Below are positions 48,219 through 56,742 of a stretch of DNA of 64,000 bases, piece after piece (positions within the stretch are counted from its first letter, which is position 1; every line of letters begins with the position of its first letter). The notes under the pieces were generated by a model that worked only from the letters and a program-made list of their open reading frames with translations, made no database searches and was not told the DNA's origin. The position numbers and the translations under genes are program-made. The DNA lies in NCBI RefSeq assembly GCF_004028635.1, contig NZ_RQJW01000009.1, positions 62,001-126,000 of the forward strand, read 5' to 3'. The stretch is from Streptomyces cyaneus. Lineage in GTDB: Bacteria > Actinomycetota > Actinomycetes > Streptomycetales > Streptomycetaceae.

Positions 48219-48587
48219 GTGCAACTCGAAGCGCACGCCCCGTCCGTACCGCCTTCAGACGTGATCCCCAAGCCCGGCCTCACGGAGGACTCCACCTTGA
48301 CCCCGCTCACTGCGCTCACCGCGCTCGACGACGCCATCGAGAACCTCGGCGTACCCGTCCCCTGCCGCTCCTACGACCCGGAGGTCTTCTTCGCCGAGTC
48401 GCCGGCGGACGTCGAGTACGCCAAGTCCCTCTGCCGCACCTGCCCGCTGATGGAGGCCTGCCTCGCCGGCGCCAAGGAGCGGCGTGAGCCCTGGGGCGTC
48501 TGGGGTGGCGAGCTGTTCGTCCAGGGTGTCGTTGTCGCCCGGAAGCGGCCGCGTGGTCGCCCGCGCAAGAACCCGGTCACGGCATGA
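48219..48587 (+). CDS. wblC: WhiB-like iron-sulfur regulator WblC (WhiB7)
   Basis: 122 residues. Four [4Fe-4S] Cys: C49, C72, C75, C81 (PCRSYD, LCRTCPLMEAC). GVWGG turn 93-97, which contacts SigA region 4. The AT-hook RGRPRK at 112-117 marks the WhiB7 class. In actinobacteria it activates intrinsic multidrug resistance and ribosome-protection genes. Start at GTG 48219 after GAGGAAG; the frame is open further up through the attenuator but that is not coding. Expression is set by the AT-rich promoter, uORF and attenuator upstream. Overlaps the next gene by ATGA. Confidence 0.95.
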   Translation: MQLEAHAPSVPPSDVIPKPGLTEDSTLTPLTALTALDDAIENLGVPVPCRSYDPEVFFAESPADVEYAKSLCRTCPLMEACLAGAKERREPWGVWGGELFVQGVVVARKRPRGRPRKNPVTA

Positions 48588-48907
48588 ACACCGCAGGAAC
48601 GATCGACCGTCCCTTCACGCACGACCCCCAGAAGCAGGCCCCGATGAAGCCGTCCACCCACGAGCACGCAGGCTCCGCGCCTGAAGACTTCACCACGAGT
48701 GGCGCGAACGACTCGCGTCAGAACAGGAACCGAGAGATGCAACTCATCCAAGAAGCCCTGGCACGTGCGCATATGCACGAGCGACACCATGCGGCCGAGC
48801 AGGAACGCCGGGCCGTGCGCCTGGCGACCGCTCGCCGCATGCAGCGCCGGGCCGAGCGCGCCTCGAAGCGCGCCCGCCGTGCGCTCGCCATGGCAGTCAT
48901 GCAGTAA
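48584..48907 (+). CDS. Small basic protein coupled to wblC
   Basis: 107 residues, starting in an ATGA overlap with wblC. N-terminal ~50 residues polar; the C-terminal ~55 residues form a strongly basic helix (ALARAHMHERHHAAEQERRA then ARRMQRRAERASKRARRAL), perhaps binding nucleic acid or ribosomes. Not a family with known function, but the tight coupling suggests co-induction with wblC by antibiotics. Confidence 0.72.
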   Translation: MNTAGTIDRPFTHDPQKQAPMKPSTHEHAGSAPEDFTTSGANDSRQNRNREMQLIQEALARAHMHERHHAAEQERRAVRLATARRMQRRAERASKRARRALAMAVMQ

Positions 48908-49046
48908 CCGACCAAGCCGCCAAGCGGTGGTGGCCTCCCGACTCGGGAGGCGGTAGCTCCCTGCGGGGGCCGGTCCGTGCGAACGGAACGGCCCCCGCGG
49001 TGCGTTGTGCCCGCCGATCTGCCGGTGGCGGCGTTATCGTCGGCGA

Positions 49047-49256
49047 GTGACGAGTCTTCCCGGAGGCAGTGACAACGGCGGCTCCGCCGCGGAGCCCCAG
49101 CCCCTGGTGTGCGCCCGCTGCGGCACCCGGGCCAAGGCCCCGCAGCCCACCTGGACCTGCTCCGTGGAGAACGGCATCCGCCACTACATCTGCGACACCT
49201 GCTCCCGGGAGAACCTCAGGGCGATCGAGGGGCGGCTGGACTCGGCCTGGTGGTAG
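49047..49256 (+). CDS. Small zinc-ribbon protein
   Basis: 69 residues. Four Cys in two pairs: CARCGTRAK, TWTCS and CDTCSREN, typical of a zinc ribbon. Ends ENLRAIEGRLDSAWW. GTG at 49047 (in the -TTATCG-rich stretch GGCGTTATCGTCGGCGA there may be a leaderless -10). The role is unknown. Convergent with the UbiB-like gene, 21 bp away. Confidence 0.75.
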   Translation: MTSLPGGSDNGGSAAEPQPLVCARCGTRAKAPQPTWTCSVENGIRHYICDTCSRENLRAIEGRLDSAWW

Positions 49257-49277
49257 GCCACCCGGCGGTAGAGCCGC

Positions 49278-50648
49278 TCAGGCCTGGGCCGCCGACTCCT
49301 CCTCGTCCGTCAGATCCTCCGGCACGAACCCCGGCAGCCACTCCTCCAGTTCCTGGCGCAGTCGTACCGTCGCGCCCAGTTGGCACAGCACCCCGATTGT
49401 GCTCAACGTCACCCGGTGGATCAGGAGATACGCCGGGGGCAGATTGAGCCGCTTGCCCAGTTGGTAGGCGGGGGAGCGAGGATCGGCCACACGGGCTGCC
49501 TGGCTGCGCATCCAGCCGCGGGTGAAGGTGAACTCGTCGACCTGCGCCGGTTCGATGATCGGCAGGAGGTAGTCGAGGACGGCGTCGGGCTCCAGGTCTA
49601 TTGACTCCTTGACGAAGCCCTCGACGCAGAGGAGTTCGTAGACGGCGTCCGCCTCGCCGTCCAGGGTCATGCGCAGGGAGTCGCCGATGGGGGTCGGCAG
49701 CCCGCCGGGGAGACGGTCGACCGTGCCGAAGTCCAGGACGCCGAGCCGCCAGTCGTCCTCACCTTCCGGGCCGCCCGGCAGGAGGCGGAAGTTGCCCGGG
49801 TGCGGGTCGGCGTGCAGAAGGCCGGTGCGGGCCGGGCCGGAGAAGAGGAAGCGGGCCAGAAGCTGGCCGGCGCGGTCGCGCTGTTCCTGGGTGCCGTTGG
49901 AGATCACCTCCGAGAGCGGGACGCCGTCGATCCACTCCGTGATCAGGACCTGGTCGCTCTGATGGACCACCGCCGGCACGACGACGTCCGGATCGTCGGC
50001 GAACTCCTCCGCGTGCGCCTGCTGGGCCTGGGCCTCCAGGCCGTAGTCCAGCTCCTCGGAGACGCGGTCCTTGAGCTCCGCGATCAGCGGCTTGATGTCC
50101 ATGCCGGGAATCAGCGGACCCAACAGCCGGGCAAACCGGCTCAGTTGGTTGAGATCGGACAGCAGGGCCTCGCCGGCTCCCGGGTACTGCACCTTGACCG
50201 CCACCTCACGGCCGTCGTGCCACACGCCCCGGTGCACCTGACCGATCGAGGCAGCCGCGGCGGGCCTGTCCTCGAACTCCAGGAACAGATCGTGCCAGTC
50301 CTCGCCGAGCCGCTCCGCCAGCACCGTGTGCACGGTGCGCGTCGGCATCGGAGGCGCCGCCTCCTGCAGTTTCGTGAGCGCCGCACGGTAGGGGCCGGCG
50401 ACCTCCTCCGGCAGGGCCGACTCGAAGACGGACAGGGCCTGCCCGAACTTCATCGCGCCACCCTTGAGCTCGCCGAGCACCTTGAACATCTGCTCGGCGG
50501 TGCGCTGCTGCAGCTCGCGCCCGACGATCTCCGCGGACTCGCCGACGATCCGCTTGCCGAGTCCCCAGGTCGCTCGCCCGGCGAAGCCGAGCGGCAGCGC
50601 GGCGAGCTTGGCGGTACGGGTGACCGCCTTGCGGGGAAGATCAGACAT
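49278..50648 (-). CDS. ABC1/UbiB (AarF) family atypical kinase
   Basis: 456 residues. UbiB-type protein-kinase-like fold: KFGQ (67-70) of the KxGQ motif, AAAASIGQVHRG (Ala-rich loop), AVKVQYPG Lys, HADPHPGNF catalytic loop, VLDFGTV metal site. The family has ATPase activity tied to lipid/quinone metabolism; in actinobacteria, a menaquinone or lipid role is inferred. ATG at 50648 with GGAGG. The 5' end overlaps the ThiF-like stop by 8 bp, so the two are coupled. Confidence 0.9.
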   Translation of the reverse strand: MSDLPRKAVTRTAKLAALPLGFAGRATWGLGKRIVGESAEIVGRELQQRTAEQMFKVLGELKGGAMKFGQALSVFESALPEEVAGPYRAALTKLQEAAPPMPTRTVHTVLAERLGEDWHDLFLEFEDRPAAAASIGQVHRGVWHDGREVAVKVQYPGAGEALLSDLNQLSRFARLLGPLIPGMDIKPLIAELKDRVSEELDYGLEAQAQQAHAEEFADDPDVVVPAVVHQSDQVLITEWIDGVPLSEVISNGTQEQRDRAGQLLARFLFSGPARTGLLHADPHPGNFRLLPGGPEGEDDWRLGVLDFGTVDRLPGGLPTPIGDSLRMTLDGEADAVYELLCVEGFVKESIDLEPDAVLDYLLPIIEPAQVDEFTFTRGWMRSQAARVADPRSPAYQLGKRLNLPPAYLLIHRVTLSTIGVLCQLGATVRLRQELEEWLPGFVPEDLTDEEESAAQA

Positions 50649-51849
50649 GCGCCCTCCAGGTCCCAGCCAGCCGCTCTGTGTCTGCCTTACGGCGTAACTC
50701 CTTCGACGGCCCTTGCTCCGCCATTGTCTCGTGTGACCCCTCGTACTCGGAGGGGTGTTCTCGCTCACCTTTCTCCGTGGCGCCGCACGGGCATGCAGGA
50801 TGTGCCCACACCGGCCGGGCGTGCCAGCTCAGACCGGGTAGGGACACTTCCCAGCGTGCACCAGCGCTCGACGGAATCCGGCCGTCCAGGAAGGCCAGGG
50901 CGTGCGCGGCCGCCAGTCCGGCGACCGTGGTGGCCAGCGCCAGATCGCAGGGCCGCACCTCACGAGTCCTTCCTGAGCCCGAGCGCCACTGCGCGACCAG
51001 GCGGGGCCAGGCCGGGTCCCGGTCGGCGCGTCCCTCGTTCAGACAGCCCGCGCAGCCGGTCTCGCCGGGCAGGACGAGCGGGCCGACGACACCGGTTCCC
51101 TCCACGACGCCGACGTACAGATGGGGCGTACCGGAAGCGATGAGGGGTTCGGCGGCGGACGGGGAGGGTGCGTGCACGGCGACGTCGTCCCGTGGGGCGA
51201 TGATCACCAGGGAGTGGCCCGCGCCGCCCTCCCCGGGAGCTGCCTTGGGGCCGCGGCGCGGTGGGCGGTCCGGTGCTGAGCGGCGTGCGGCCCGTCGCGC
51301 GGCTTCGTCCCTGCGGTCGCCGACCGCCTCCGCGGACAGCCCGCCCGGCGCCACGTCCCACGGCTCGACACGGCCGACGTCGCGCACGTCGACCTCGCCG
51401 ACGCCCGCGCCCGACAGGAGTGAGGCCACCACCGCACCCACCCGGCCGGCCCCCCTCACCTGCACGCGCAGTGAGCGGCGGGCGGCCAGGCGGTCGATCG
51501 CCTCGCCCGGCTCGGACGTGGTCAGGGACAGGGAGGCCAGATCGGGGCGCAGCCGGTCCAGGACCTCCTTCTTGCGGCGCAGGGTGTCCGCGGCCGGGCC
51601 GCCTCCCTTCGTGTCGTCGAGCAGCCCGGCCCGCGCCAGACGCCGTACCAACCCCTCGACATGACCGTCCGGCAGATCCATGCGGCGGCCCTCTTCGCGT
51701 AACAGCTCCAGCCCGCGGGTGCCGTTGAGCAGGTCGAGGAAGCTGCCCGTCGCCGTGTCCATCGGGCCCAGCGTCAGCGCGTGTGCCGGAGTCATCCCGA
51801 ACTGCACCGTATTGAGATCCCGCCAGCCGCGCCTGAGCGCGGGCTTCAT
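50641..51849 (-). CDS. E1-like / ThiF-family protein (TOMM cyclodehydratase C-like)
   Basis: 402 residues from ATG 51849. It starts MKPALRRGWRDLNTVQFG, recalling the leader-peptide-binding winged-helix domain of Ocin-ThiF-like proteins. A Rossmann-like region (VRGAGRVGAVVASLLSGAGV, DVRDVGRV) follows, but the ATP-site is degenerate. Two Cys pairs (GCAGCLNEG, HPACPCGA) could hold zinc. No YcaO or precursor gene is nearby, so its partner is unknown. The frame extends up to 52218; ATG 51960 with GGGGG upstream would add a Ser-Ala-Gly repeat leader. Overlaps the kinase gene by 8 bp. Confidence 0.72.
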   Translation of the reverse strand: MKPALRRGWRDLNTVQFGMTPAHALTLGPMDTATGSFLDLLNGTRGLELLREEGRRMDLPDGHVEGLVRRLARAGLLDDTKGGGPAADTLRRKKEVLDRLRPDLASLSLTTSEPGEAIDRLAARRSLRVQVRGAGRVGAVVASLLSGAGVGEVDVRDVGRVEPWDVAPGGLSAEAVGDRRDEAARRAARRSAPDRPPRRGPKAAPGEGGAGHSLVIIAPRDDVAVHAPSPSAAEPLIASGTPHLYVGVVEGTGVVGPLVLPGETGCAGCLNEGRADRDPAWPRLVAQWRSGSGRTREVRPCDLALATTVAGLAAAHALAFLDGRIPSSAGARWEVSLPGLSWHARPVWAHPACPCGATEKGEREHPSEYEGSHETMAEQGPSKELRRKADTERLAGTWRAHV

Positions 51850-52181
51850 GACTGGAGCGAGCGGAGCCGGCGGAGCCGGCGAAACCGTCGTAGCTGCCGA
51901 ACCCGCCGAACTTGCCGAACCCGCTGAACCTGCCGAAACTGTCGAATCCGTCGCTTGCATGAACAGGCCCCCGTAGCCGTCGTGGAACGTCCCCGTGTGC
52001 CGGTGGAGCTCGGTCGTAGCTCCGTCGGCGACTGCCAGCATGCCCTGACCCAGCGCCCCGTGCCGAAAGTTGTCCACAGGCGGTGGATATTCGTCGTACA
52101 AATCAAACGCATGGTGGGGGATCGGCATCGAACCGTCCCGGAGTCGGGACTTCCCCCATGTGCAGCGGGTAACGTCGGGGC

Positions 52182-52778
52182 GTGTCCGCCGACCCACTGC
52201 ACCGCGCCGGAACGCCACAGCGCAGTACGACGAGCCCGCCGACGAGCGGCTCGGGGGCGAGCGCGATCGAGGTCCGCAGGAGCGCCCGGCGCCGCCGGAC
52301 GGTCTCGGCGTACCGCGAGGGCGATCGCACTGTCGTGCTCATCCCCGCCCGGATGTCCGAGGCCGAGGAGCAACGCTGGGTGAACGTCATGCTCGACAAG
52401 CTGGCCGCCCAGGAGAGCAAGCAGGTCCTCGGCGACGCCGAACTGGCCGAGCGTGCCGAGCAGCTGTCGGCGCAGTACTTCGACGGCCGTGCCCGGCCCA
52501 GCTCGGTCCGCTGGGTCACCAATCAGAACACACGCTGGGGCTCGTGCACCCCGGCCGAGGGCAGCATCCGTCTTTCGCACCGTCTGCAGGGCATGCCCGA
52601 GTACGTCGTCGACTACGTCCTCCTGCACGAGCTCGCGCATCTTCTGGTGCCCGGGCACGGGCCCCGCTTCTGGCGGCTGCTGGAGGGGTATCCCCGCACC
52701 GAGCGGGCGAAGGGTTACCTGGAAGGGGTGGTTGCCGCCGAGCGACTGCCCCATGTGCCCGGCGCGCGCGGCGAGTGA
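52182..52778 (+). CDS. YgjP-like (DUF45) metallopeptidase domain protein
   Basis: 198 residues. Zincin motif HELAH (149-153) with a third ligand at His159 (HGPRFW), preceded by RWGSC (118-122), the conserved YgjP/WLM stretch. The N-terminal half (30-110) has the RRSARRRRT and LIPARMSEAEEQRWV pattern of the YgjP family. Soluble; substrate unknown. GTG start overlaps, in antisense, the upstream extension of the ThiF-like ORF, another reason to start that gene lower. Confidence 0.88.
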   Translation: MSADPLHRAGTPQRSTTSPPTSGSGASAIEVRRSARRRRTVSAYREGDRTVVLIPARMSEAEEQRWVNVMLDKLAAQESKQVLGDAELAERAEQLSAQYFDGRARPSSVRWVTNQNTRWGSCTPAEGSIRLSHRLQGMPEYVVDYVLLHELAHLLVPGHGPRFWRLLEGYPRTERAKGYLEGVVAAERLPHVPGARGE

Positions 52779-52932
52779 CCGCTCTCTGAGGCGGACACCC
52801 CTGGAGGCAGCGCTTCCGGTCCGGCTGGGCGGTGGTTGTGTACCGGGTCTGTACCGGCTTCGTCCGATGTCGGAGTTTGCCGTTAGCCTGGCGCGACGCA
52901 CTCACATTCGGGATGGGGGACGGTCGTTACGC

Positions 52933-54690
52933 ATGGCCAGGGAATTCCAACGCGGCCACAAGGCCAGGATCAGTGACCTCACCGCGGGCACAGATCTGTA
53001 CGTAGGTGTGCAGATCGCCGCTCCGGGACTGACGTTCGACATCAGCTGCTTCGGTCTTGACGCCGACGAACGGCTCTCGGACGACCGCTACTTCATCTTC
53101 TTCAACCAGCCGAAGTCCCCCGAGGAGTCCATCCAGCTCCTCGGTGCCCAGGCCGGCGACACGGAGTCCTTCCGGGTCACGCTCGACAACATCCCCCCGC
53201 AGATCCAGAAGCTGTCCTTCACGGCGACGATCGACGGCGCCGGACAGATGTCGCAGATCAGCCCCGGCTATCTCCGCATCGTCGCCGGCGGCGAGGAGGT
53301 GGCCCGGTACGCCTTCAGCGGCTCGGAGTTCTCCACCGAACGCGCCGTGATGCTGGGCGACTTCTACCTCAAGGACGTCTGGCGGTTCGCGGCCGTCGGG
53401 CAGGGCTTCGACGGCGGCCTCGATGCGCTGCTGAGGAACTTCGGCGGCGAGGTCGCCGAGGAGGAGGCGCCTGCCGCCCCGCAGCAGCCCCAGCAGCCCC
53501 AGGGAGGTGCGGCTCCTGGCTTCGCGCCGCCCGCCCAGGCCACCGCGCCGCCCGCGTTCGGCGCCCCGGCCGCCGCGGCACCGGCTCCCGCTCCTGCACC
53601 CGCGCCCGCCGCGCAGGGCTTCGCGCCCCCGCAGGGCGCCACCCCGCCGCCTCCGGCCCCGGCTCCCGCGCCGTCGGTGCACGCCCAGCCCACCATCGTC
53701 GCGCCCATGACGCCGCCCGGCGGCGCCCCGGCGCCTCCGGCCCCGGCGCCCGCGCCCTACGGCCAGCCCGGGCAGCAGGCGCCGTACGGCCAGGCGCCCG
53801 CCCCGACGGCCCCGCCACCGCCCGGCTACGGCCAGCCCCAGGCGCCGCAGGCCCCCGCCCCGCCGCCCGGCTACGGCGGCCAGCCGACTCCGCCTCCCGG
53901 TTACGGCCAGCCGACACCGCCTCCGGGCTATGGCCAGCAGCCCCCCTACGGGCAGGTCCCGGGCCAGCAGGCGCCCTACGGAGCCCCGCAGGGCGCACCG
54001 CAAGGTGCTCCTCAAGGCGCCCCTCAGGGCCCCGGCGTGGCCGCCGCGCTCCAGCAGTTCAAGGAGACGCCCACCGGCCAGCGCTGGACGCAGCAGAACA
54101 AGAAGCTGGTCCGGGTCGACCTCGGCATCGGCGGGCATCCCGTGCTGGCCCGGCAGGGCAGCATGGTGCTCTACCAGGGCAAGGTCGACTTCAGTTACAA
54201 GGGCGCCGGGTTCGCCGGCCGGATCGTGGGCAACGCGACCGGCCAGGAGATGCAGCTGATGCGCTGTACCGGCCAGGGCCAGGTGTTTCTCGCCGAGAAC
54301 TCCACGATGCTGCACCCCATCGAGCTCCAGGGCGACGGCATCTGTGTCTCCGCGGAGAACGTCCTCGCCTTCGACGAGAGCCTCCAGTACGAGGTCCGTC
54401 GCATCGAGGGCCACGGCATCCCCGGCGGCGCGCTGTTCACGATGCAGTTCACCGGCACCGGCACCATCGTCGTGAAGACGCACGGCACGCCCGTGGTGCT
54501 GCCGGTCACGCCCACGACGTTCGCCGACTGCAACGCCGTCGTCGCCTGGTCGGCCGCCTCCCAGGTGGTCGTGTCCAGCCAGGTACGCATGCGCCGCAAC
54601 GCCTACCCCGGCGACACCGGAGAGAGCGTCAACCTCCAGTTCCGCGGCGCGCCCGGCAACTTCATCGTCGTCCAGCCGTACGAGATCTGA
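52933..54690 (+). CDS. TerD-domain / AIM24-domain fusion
   Basis: 585 residues. N-terminal TerD domain (1-175): KARISDLTAGTDLYVGVQI, SCFGLDADERLSDDRYFIFF, then a Ca-binding-like acidic pattern. A Pro/Gly/Gln linker (~176-366) with PPGYGQP repeats follows. The C-terminal AIM24/TIGR00266-type domain (~367-585) has GHPVLARQGSMVLYQGKVDF and LMRCTGQGQVFLAE. TerD proteins act in stress/tellurite response and the AIM24 fold is a beta-rich trimer. It heads a run of three AIM24 genes with 13- and 17-bp gaps. Confidence 0.9.
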   Translation: MAREFQRGHKARISDLTAGTDLYVGVQIAAPGLTFDISCFGLDADERLSDDRYFIFFNQPKSPEESIQLLGAQAGDTESFRVTLDNIPPQIQKLSFTATIDGAGQMSQISPGYLRIVAGGEEVARYAFSGSEFSTERAVMLGDFYLKDVWRFAAVGQGFDGGLDALLRNFGGEVAEEEAPAAPQQPQQPQGGAAPGFAPPAQATAPPAFGAPAAAAPAPAPAPAPAAQGFAPPQGATPPPPAPAPAPSVHAQPTIVAPMTPPGGAPAPPAPAPAPYGQPGQQAPYGQAPAPTAPPPPGYGQPQAPQAPAPPPGYGGQPTPPPGYGQPTPPPGYGQQPPYGQVPGQQAPYGAPQGAPQGAPQGAPQGPGVAAALQQFKETPTGQRWTQQNKKLVRVDLGIGGHPVLARQGSMVLYQGKVDFSYKGAGFAGRIVGNATGQEMQLMRCTGQGQVFLAENSTMLHPIELQGDGICVSAENVLAFDESLQYEVRRIEGHGIPGGALFTMQFTGTGTIVVKTHGTPVVLPVTPTTFADCNAVVAWSAASQVVVSSQVRMRRNAYPGDTGESVNLQFRGAPGNFIVVQPYEI

Positions 54691-54703
54691 GGGAGAGCCC
54701 GTC

Positions 54704-55384
54704 ATGAACCAGCCGCTCGCGGGCTACGCCCCCGCACCCGTCACCGCCCGCATGGAGAACCACGGCAACCACATGCTGAAGGTCGCCATGCAGACCGGGA
54801 ACGACCTCTTCGCGCGCGTGGGCTCGATGGTCGCCTACGAGGGCTTCGTCCAGTACGAGCCCAACCCGCCGGCCGTGCGCCAGATCGCCAAGGACTGGAT
54901 GACCGGCGAGGGCGCGCCCCTGATGAAGTGCACCGGCGACGGACTGCTCTACCTCGCGGACTACGGCGCCAATGTCGTCGTCATCAACCTCAACGGCGAC
55001 GGGATCTCCGTCAACGCCACCAACCTGCTCGCCTTCGACGCGCATCTGACGTGGGGCGTCGAGCGCGTGAAGGGCCTGGCGAAGTTCGCCGGACAGGGCC
55101 TGTGGAACACCAAGATCTCCGGCCAGGGCTGGGTCGCGCTGACCTCCCGGGGCAAGCCGATCGTCGTCGACTGCGGCGGCGGCGAGGACGAGACGTACGT
55201 CGACCCGGACGCGCTCGTCGCCTGGTCGCCGAACCTCAAGGTGAAGGGCAAGCGCAGCTTCAAGGCGCAGTCGCTCATCGGCCGGGGCAGTGGTGAGGCC
55301 TACCAGATGGCCTTCTCCGGCCAGGGCATCGTCGTCGTCCAGCCCAGCGAGGACAGCACCGACCGTCTCCGGGTCCGGGGCTGA
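54704..55384 (+). CDS. AIM24 family protein (2 of 3)
   Basis: 226 residues with the AIM24 beta-helix fold: HMLKVAMQTGNDLFARVGSM, LMKCTGDGLLYLADYGANVV, ISGQGWVALTSRGKPIVV, GQGIVVVQPSE. The pattern parallels the C-terminal domain of the preceding fusion, so the three genes arose by duplication. ATG with GGGAG 8 nt upstream; 13 bp after the fusion gene. Confidence 0.88.
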   Translation: MNQPLAGYAPAPVTARMENHGNHMLKVAMQTGNDLFARVGSMVAYEGFVQYEPNPPAVRQIAKDWMTGEGAPLMKCTGDGLLYLADYGANVVVINLNGDGISVNATNLLAFDAHLTWGVERVKGLAKFAGQGLWNTKISGQGWVALTSRGKPIVVDCGGGEDETYVDPDALVAWSPNLKVKGKRSFKAQSLIGRGSGEAYQMAFSGQGIVVVQPSEDSTDRLRVRG

Positions 55385-55401
55385 GGGGGAGCCAGAAAGC
55401 C

Positions 55402-56157
55402 ATGCAGAGTCCGCTTTTCGCCTACAACGACCAGCAGACCCAGGACCGCTGGAGCCTGCAGAACAAGCAGATGCTCCGCGTCGTCCTGGAGGGCCACGAC
55501 GACATCCTCGCCCGCAAGGGCACGATGGTCGCCTACCAGGGCCTGATGGAGTTCGACGCCGAGTACCAGAACAACCAGCAGGGACGCGCGCGTGCGCACA
55601 CCGGCGAGGGCCTCGACCTCATGCGCTGCCACGGGCAGGGCACGGTCTACCTCGCCAACCTCAAGCAGCACGTCCATGTGGTGGAGGTGGAGCAGGACGG
55701 GCTGACCGTCGACAGCAGCTATGTGCTGGCGATGGACTCCTCCCTGCACCACGAGGTCATCGCCGTCGACAGCCTCTACGGCATCTCCGGCTCCGGGAAG
55801 TACCAGCTCAACATCACCGGGCGCGGCAAGGTCGCCCTGATGACCTCCGGTATGCCGCTGATGCTGCAGGTGACGCCCGACAAGTACGTCAACTGCGACG
55901 CCGACGCGATCGTCGCCTGGTCGACGAGCCTGCGCGTCCAGATGCAGGCCCAGACGCACTCCTCCGGGGTGTGGCGGCGCCGGGGCAACACCGGTGAGGG
56001 CTGGGAGCTCAGCTTCATGGGCAGCGGTTACGCGATCGTCCAGCCCAGCGAGCTGCTGCCGCCGCAGAACGCCCAGATCGGGTCCGGCCTCGCAGCCCAG
56101 TACGGCATGGGGCAGCAGGGGGCCCGGGCGCAGAACCAGGGCAACGTCTGGAGCTGA
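55402..56157 (+). CDS. AIM24 family protein (3 of 3)
   Basis: 251 residues with AIM24 motifs: MLRVVLEGHDDILARKGTM, LMRCHGQGTVYLANLKQHV, ITGRGKVALMTSGMPLMLQV, GSGYAIVQPSELLPP. It begins with a short Gln-rich stretch. AGGGGGAG upstream. Followed by a 13-bp terminator hairpin. Confidence 0.88.
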   Translation: MQSPLFAYNDQQTQDRWSLQNKQMLRVVLEGHDDILARKGTMVAYQGLMEFDAEYQNNQQGRARAHTGEGLDLMRCHGQGTVYLANLKQHVHVVEVEQDGLTVDSSYVLAMDSSLHHEVIAVDSLYGISGSGKYQLNITGRGKVALMTSGMPLMLQVTPDKYVNCDADAIVAWSTSLRVQMQAQTHSSGVWRRRGNTGEGWELSFMGSGYAIVQPSELLPPQNAQIGSGLAAQYGMGQQGARAQNQGNVWS

Positions 56158-56173
56158 CCGTCCGGAAAACAGA

Positions 56174-56209
56174 CGTAAGGGGCGACCGCCATTGCAGTCG
56201 CCCCTTACG
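56174..56209. terminator. Terminator between AIM24 and NUDIX genes
   Basis: 13-bp perfect stem CGTAAGGGGCGAC (56174-56186) with GTCGCCCCTTACG (56197-56209), loop of 10. It lies between convergent genes. Confidence 0.85.
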
Positions 56210-56220
56210 CATGCCCGAGG

Positions 56221-56742
56221 TCACAGCCTCGCCCGAGTCGCCTCCAACAGGCGTACGACCGACTCGTCGGCCACCTCCGGCACCTCGTCGTAGGCGAACC
56301 AGCGCACGTCCAGCGACTCCTCGCTGATCGCATGCTCGGCGTCCTGCGGCGCCAGGACCGCGTACTGGACGTCGAAGTGCCAGTGGCACGGCGCCGGGAT
56401 CGGATGCCGGTCGAGGCGCACCGGGCCGCCCGGCAGCAGCGTCAGCCCCGCGACGCCCGACTCCTCCGTGGCCTCGCGCAGAGCCGCCGCCTCGAGGGAG
56501 GCATCCATCGGCTCGCAGTGGCCGCCCATCTGCAGCCACATGCGCAGCTTCTTGTGCAGAGTGAGCAGCACGCGCCCACGCGCCGGGTCGATCACCAGCG
56601 CGCTCGCCGTGATGTGTCCGTCCCCGCAGGCCTTCCACATGCCGTCCGGGTGGGCCTCCAGATGCTCCAGGTAGGCCTGGCGCAGCTGCTGCTGGTCCTC
56701 GTAGCTCTTCAGTACGAGGACCGCGTCGTCGTACAGGCTCAC
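56221..56742 (-). CDS. NUDIX hydrolase
   Basis: 173 residues. The Nudix box is GHCEPMDASLEAAALREATEESG with REATEESG intact, and the fold is full length. Substrate unknown. GTG at 56742 overlaps the metalloprotease stop by GTGA, so the two are coupled. Confidence 0.9.
   Translation of the reverse strand: MSLYDDAVLVLKSYEDQQQLRQAYLEHLEAHPDGMWKACGDGHITASALVIDPARGRVLLTLHKKLRMWLQMGGHCEPMDASLEAAALREATEESGVAGLTLLPGGPVRLDRHPIPAPCHWHFDVQYAVLAPQDAEHAISEESLDVRWFAYDEVPEVADESVVRLLEATRARL

Noticed and set aside
51850..52218. Upstream extension of the ThiF-like ORF
   Set aside because: It overlaps the metallopeptidase start on the other strand and the first part has no family-like sequence; ATG 51849 (or 51960) is preferred.
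52927..54705. 592-codon minus-strand frame opposite the TerD-AIM24 gene
   Set aside because: Exact shadow of a well-supported gene; composition dominated by Gly/Arg with no motif.
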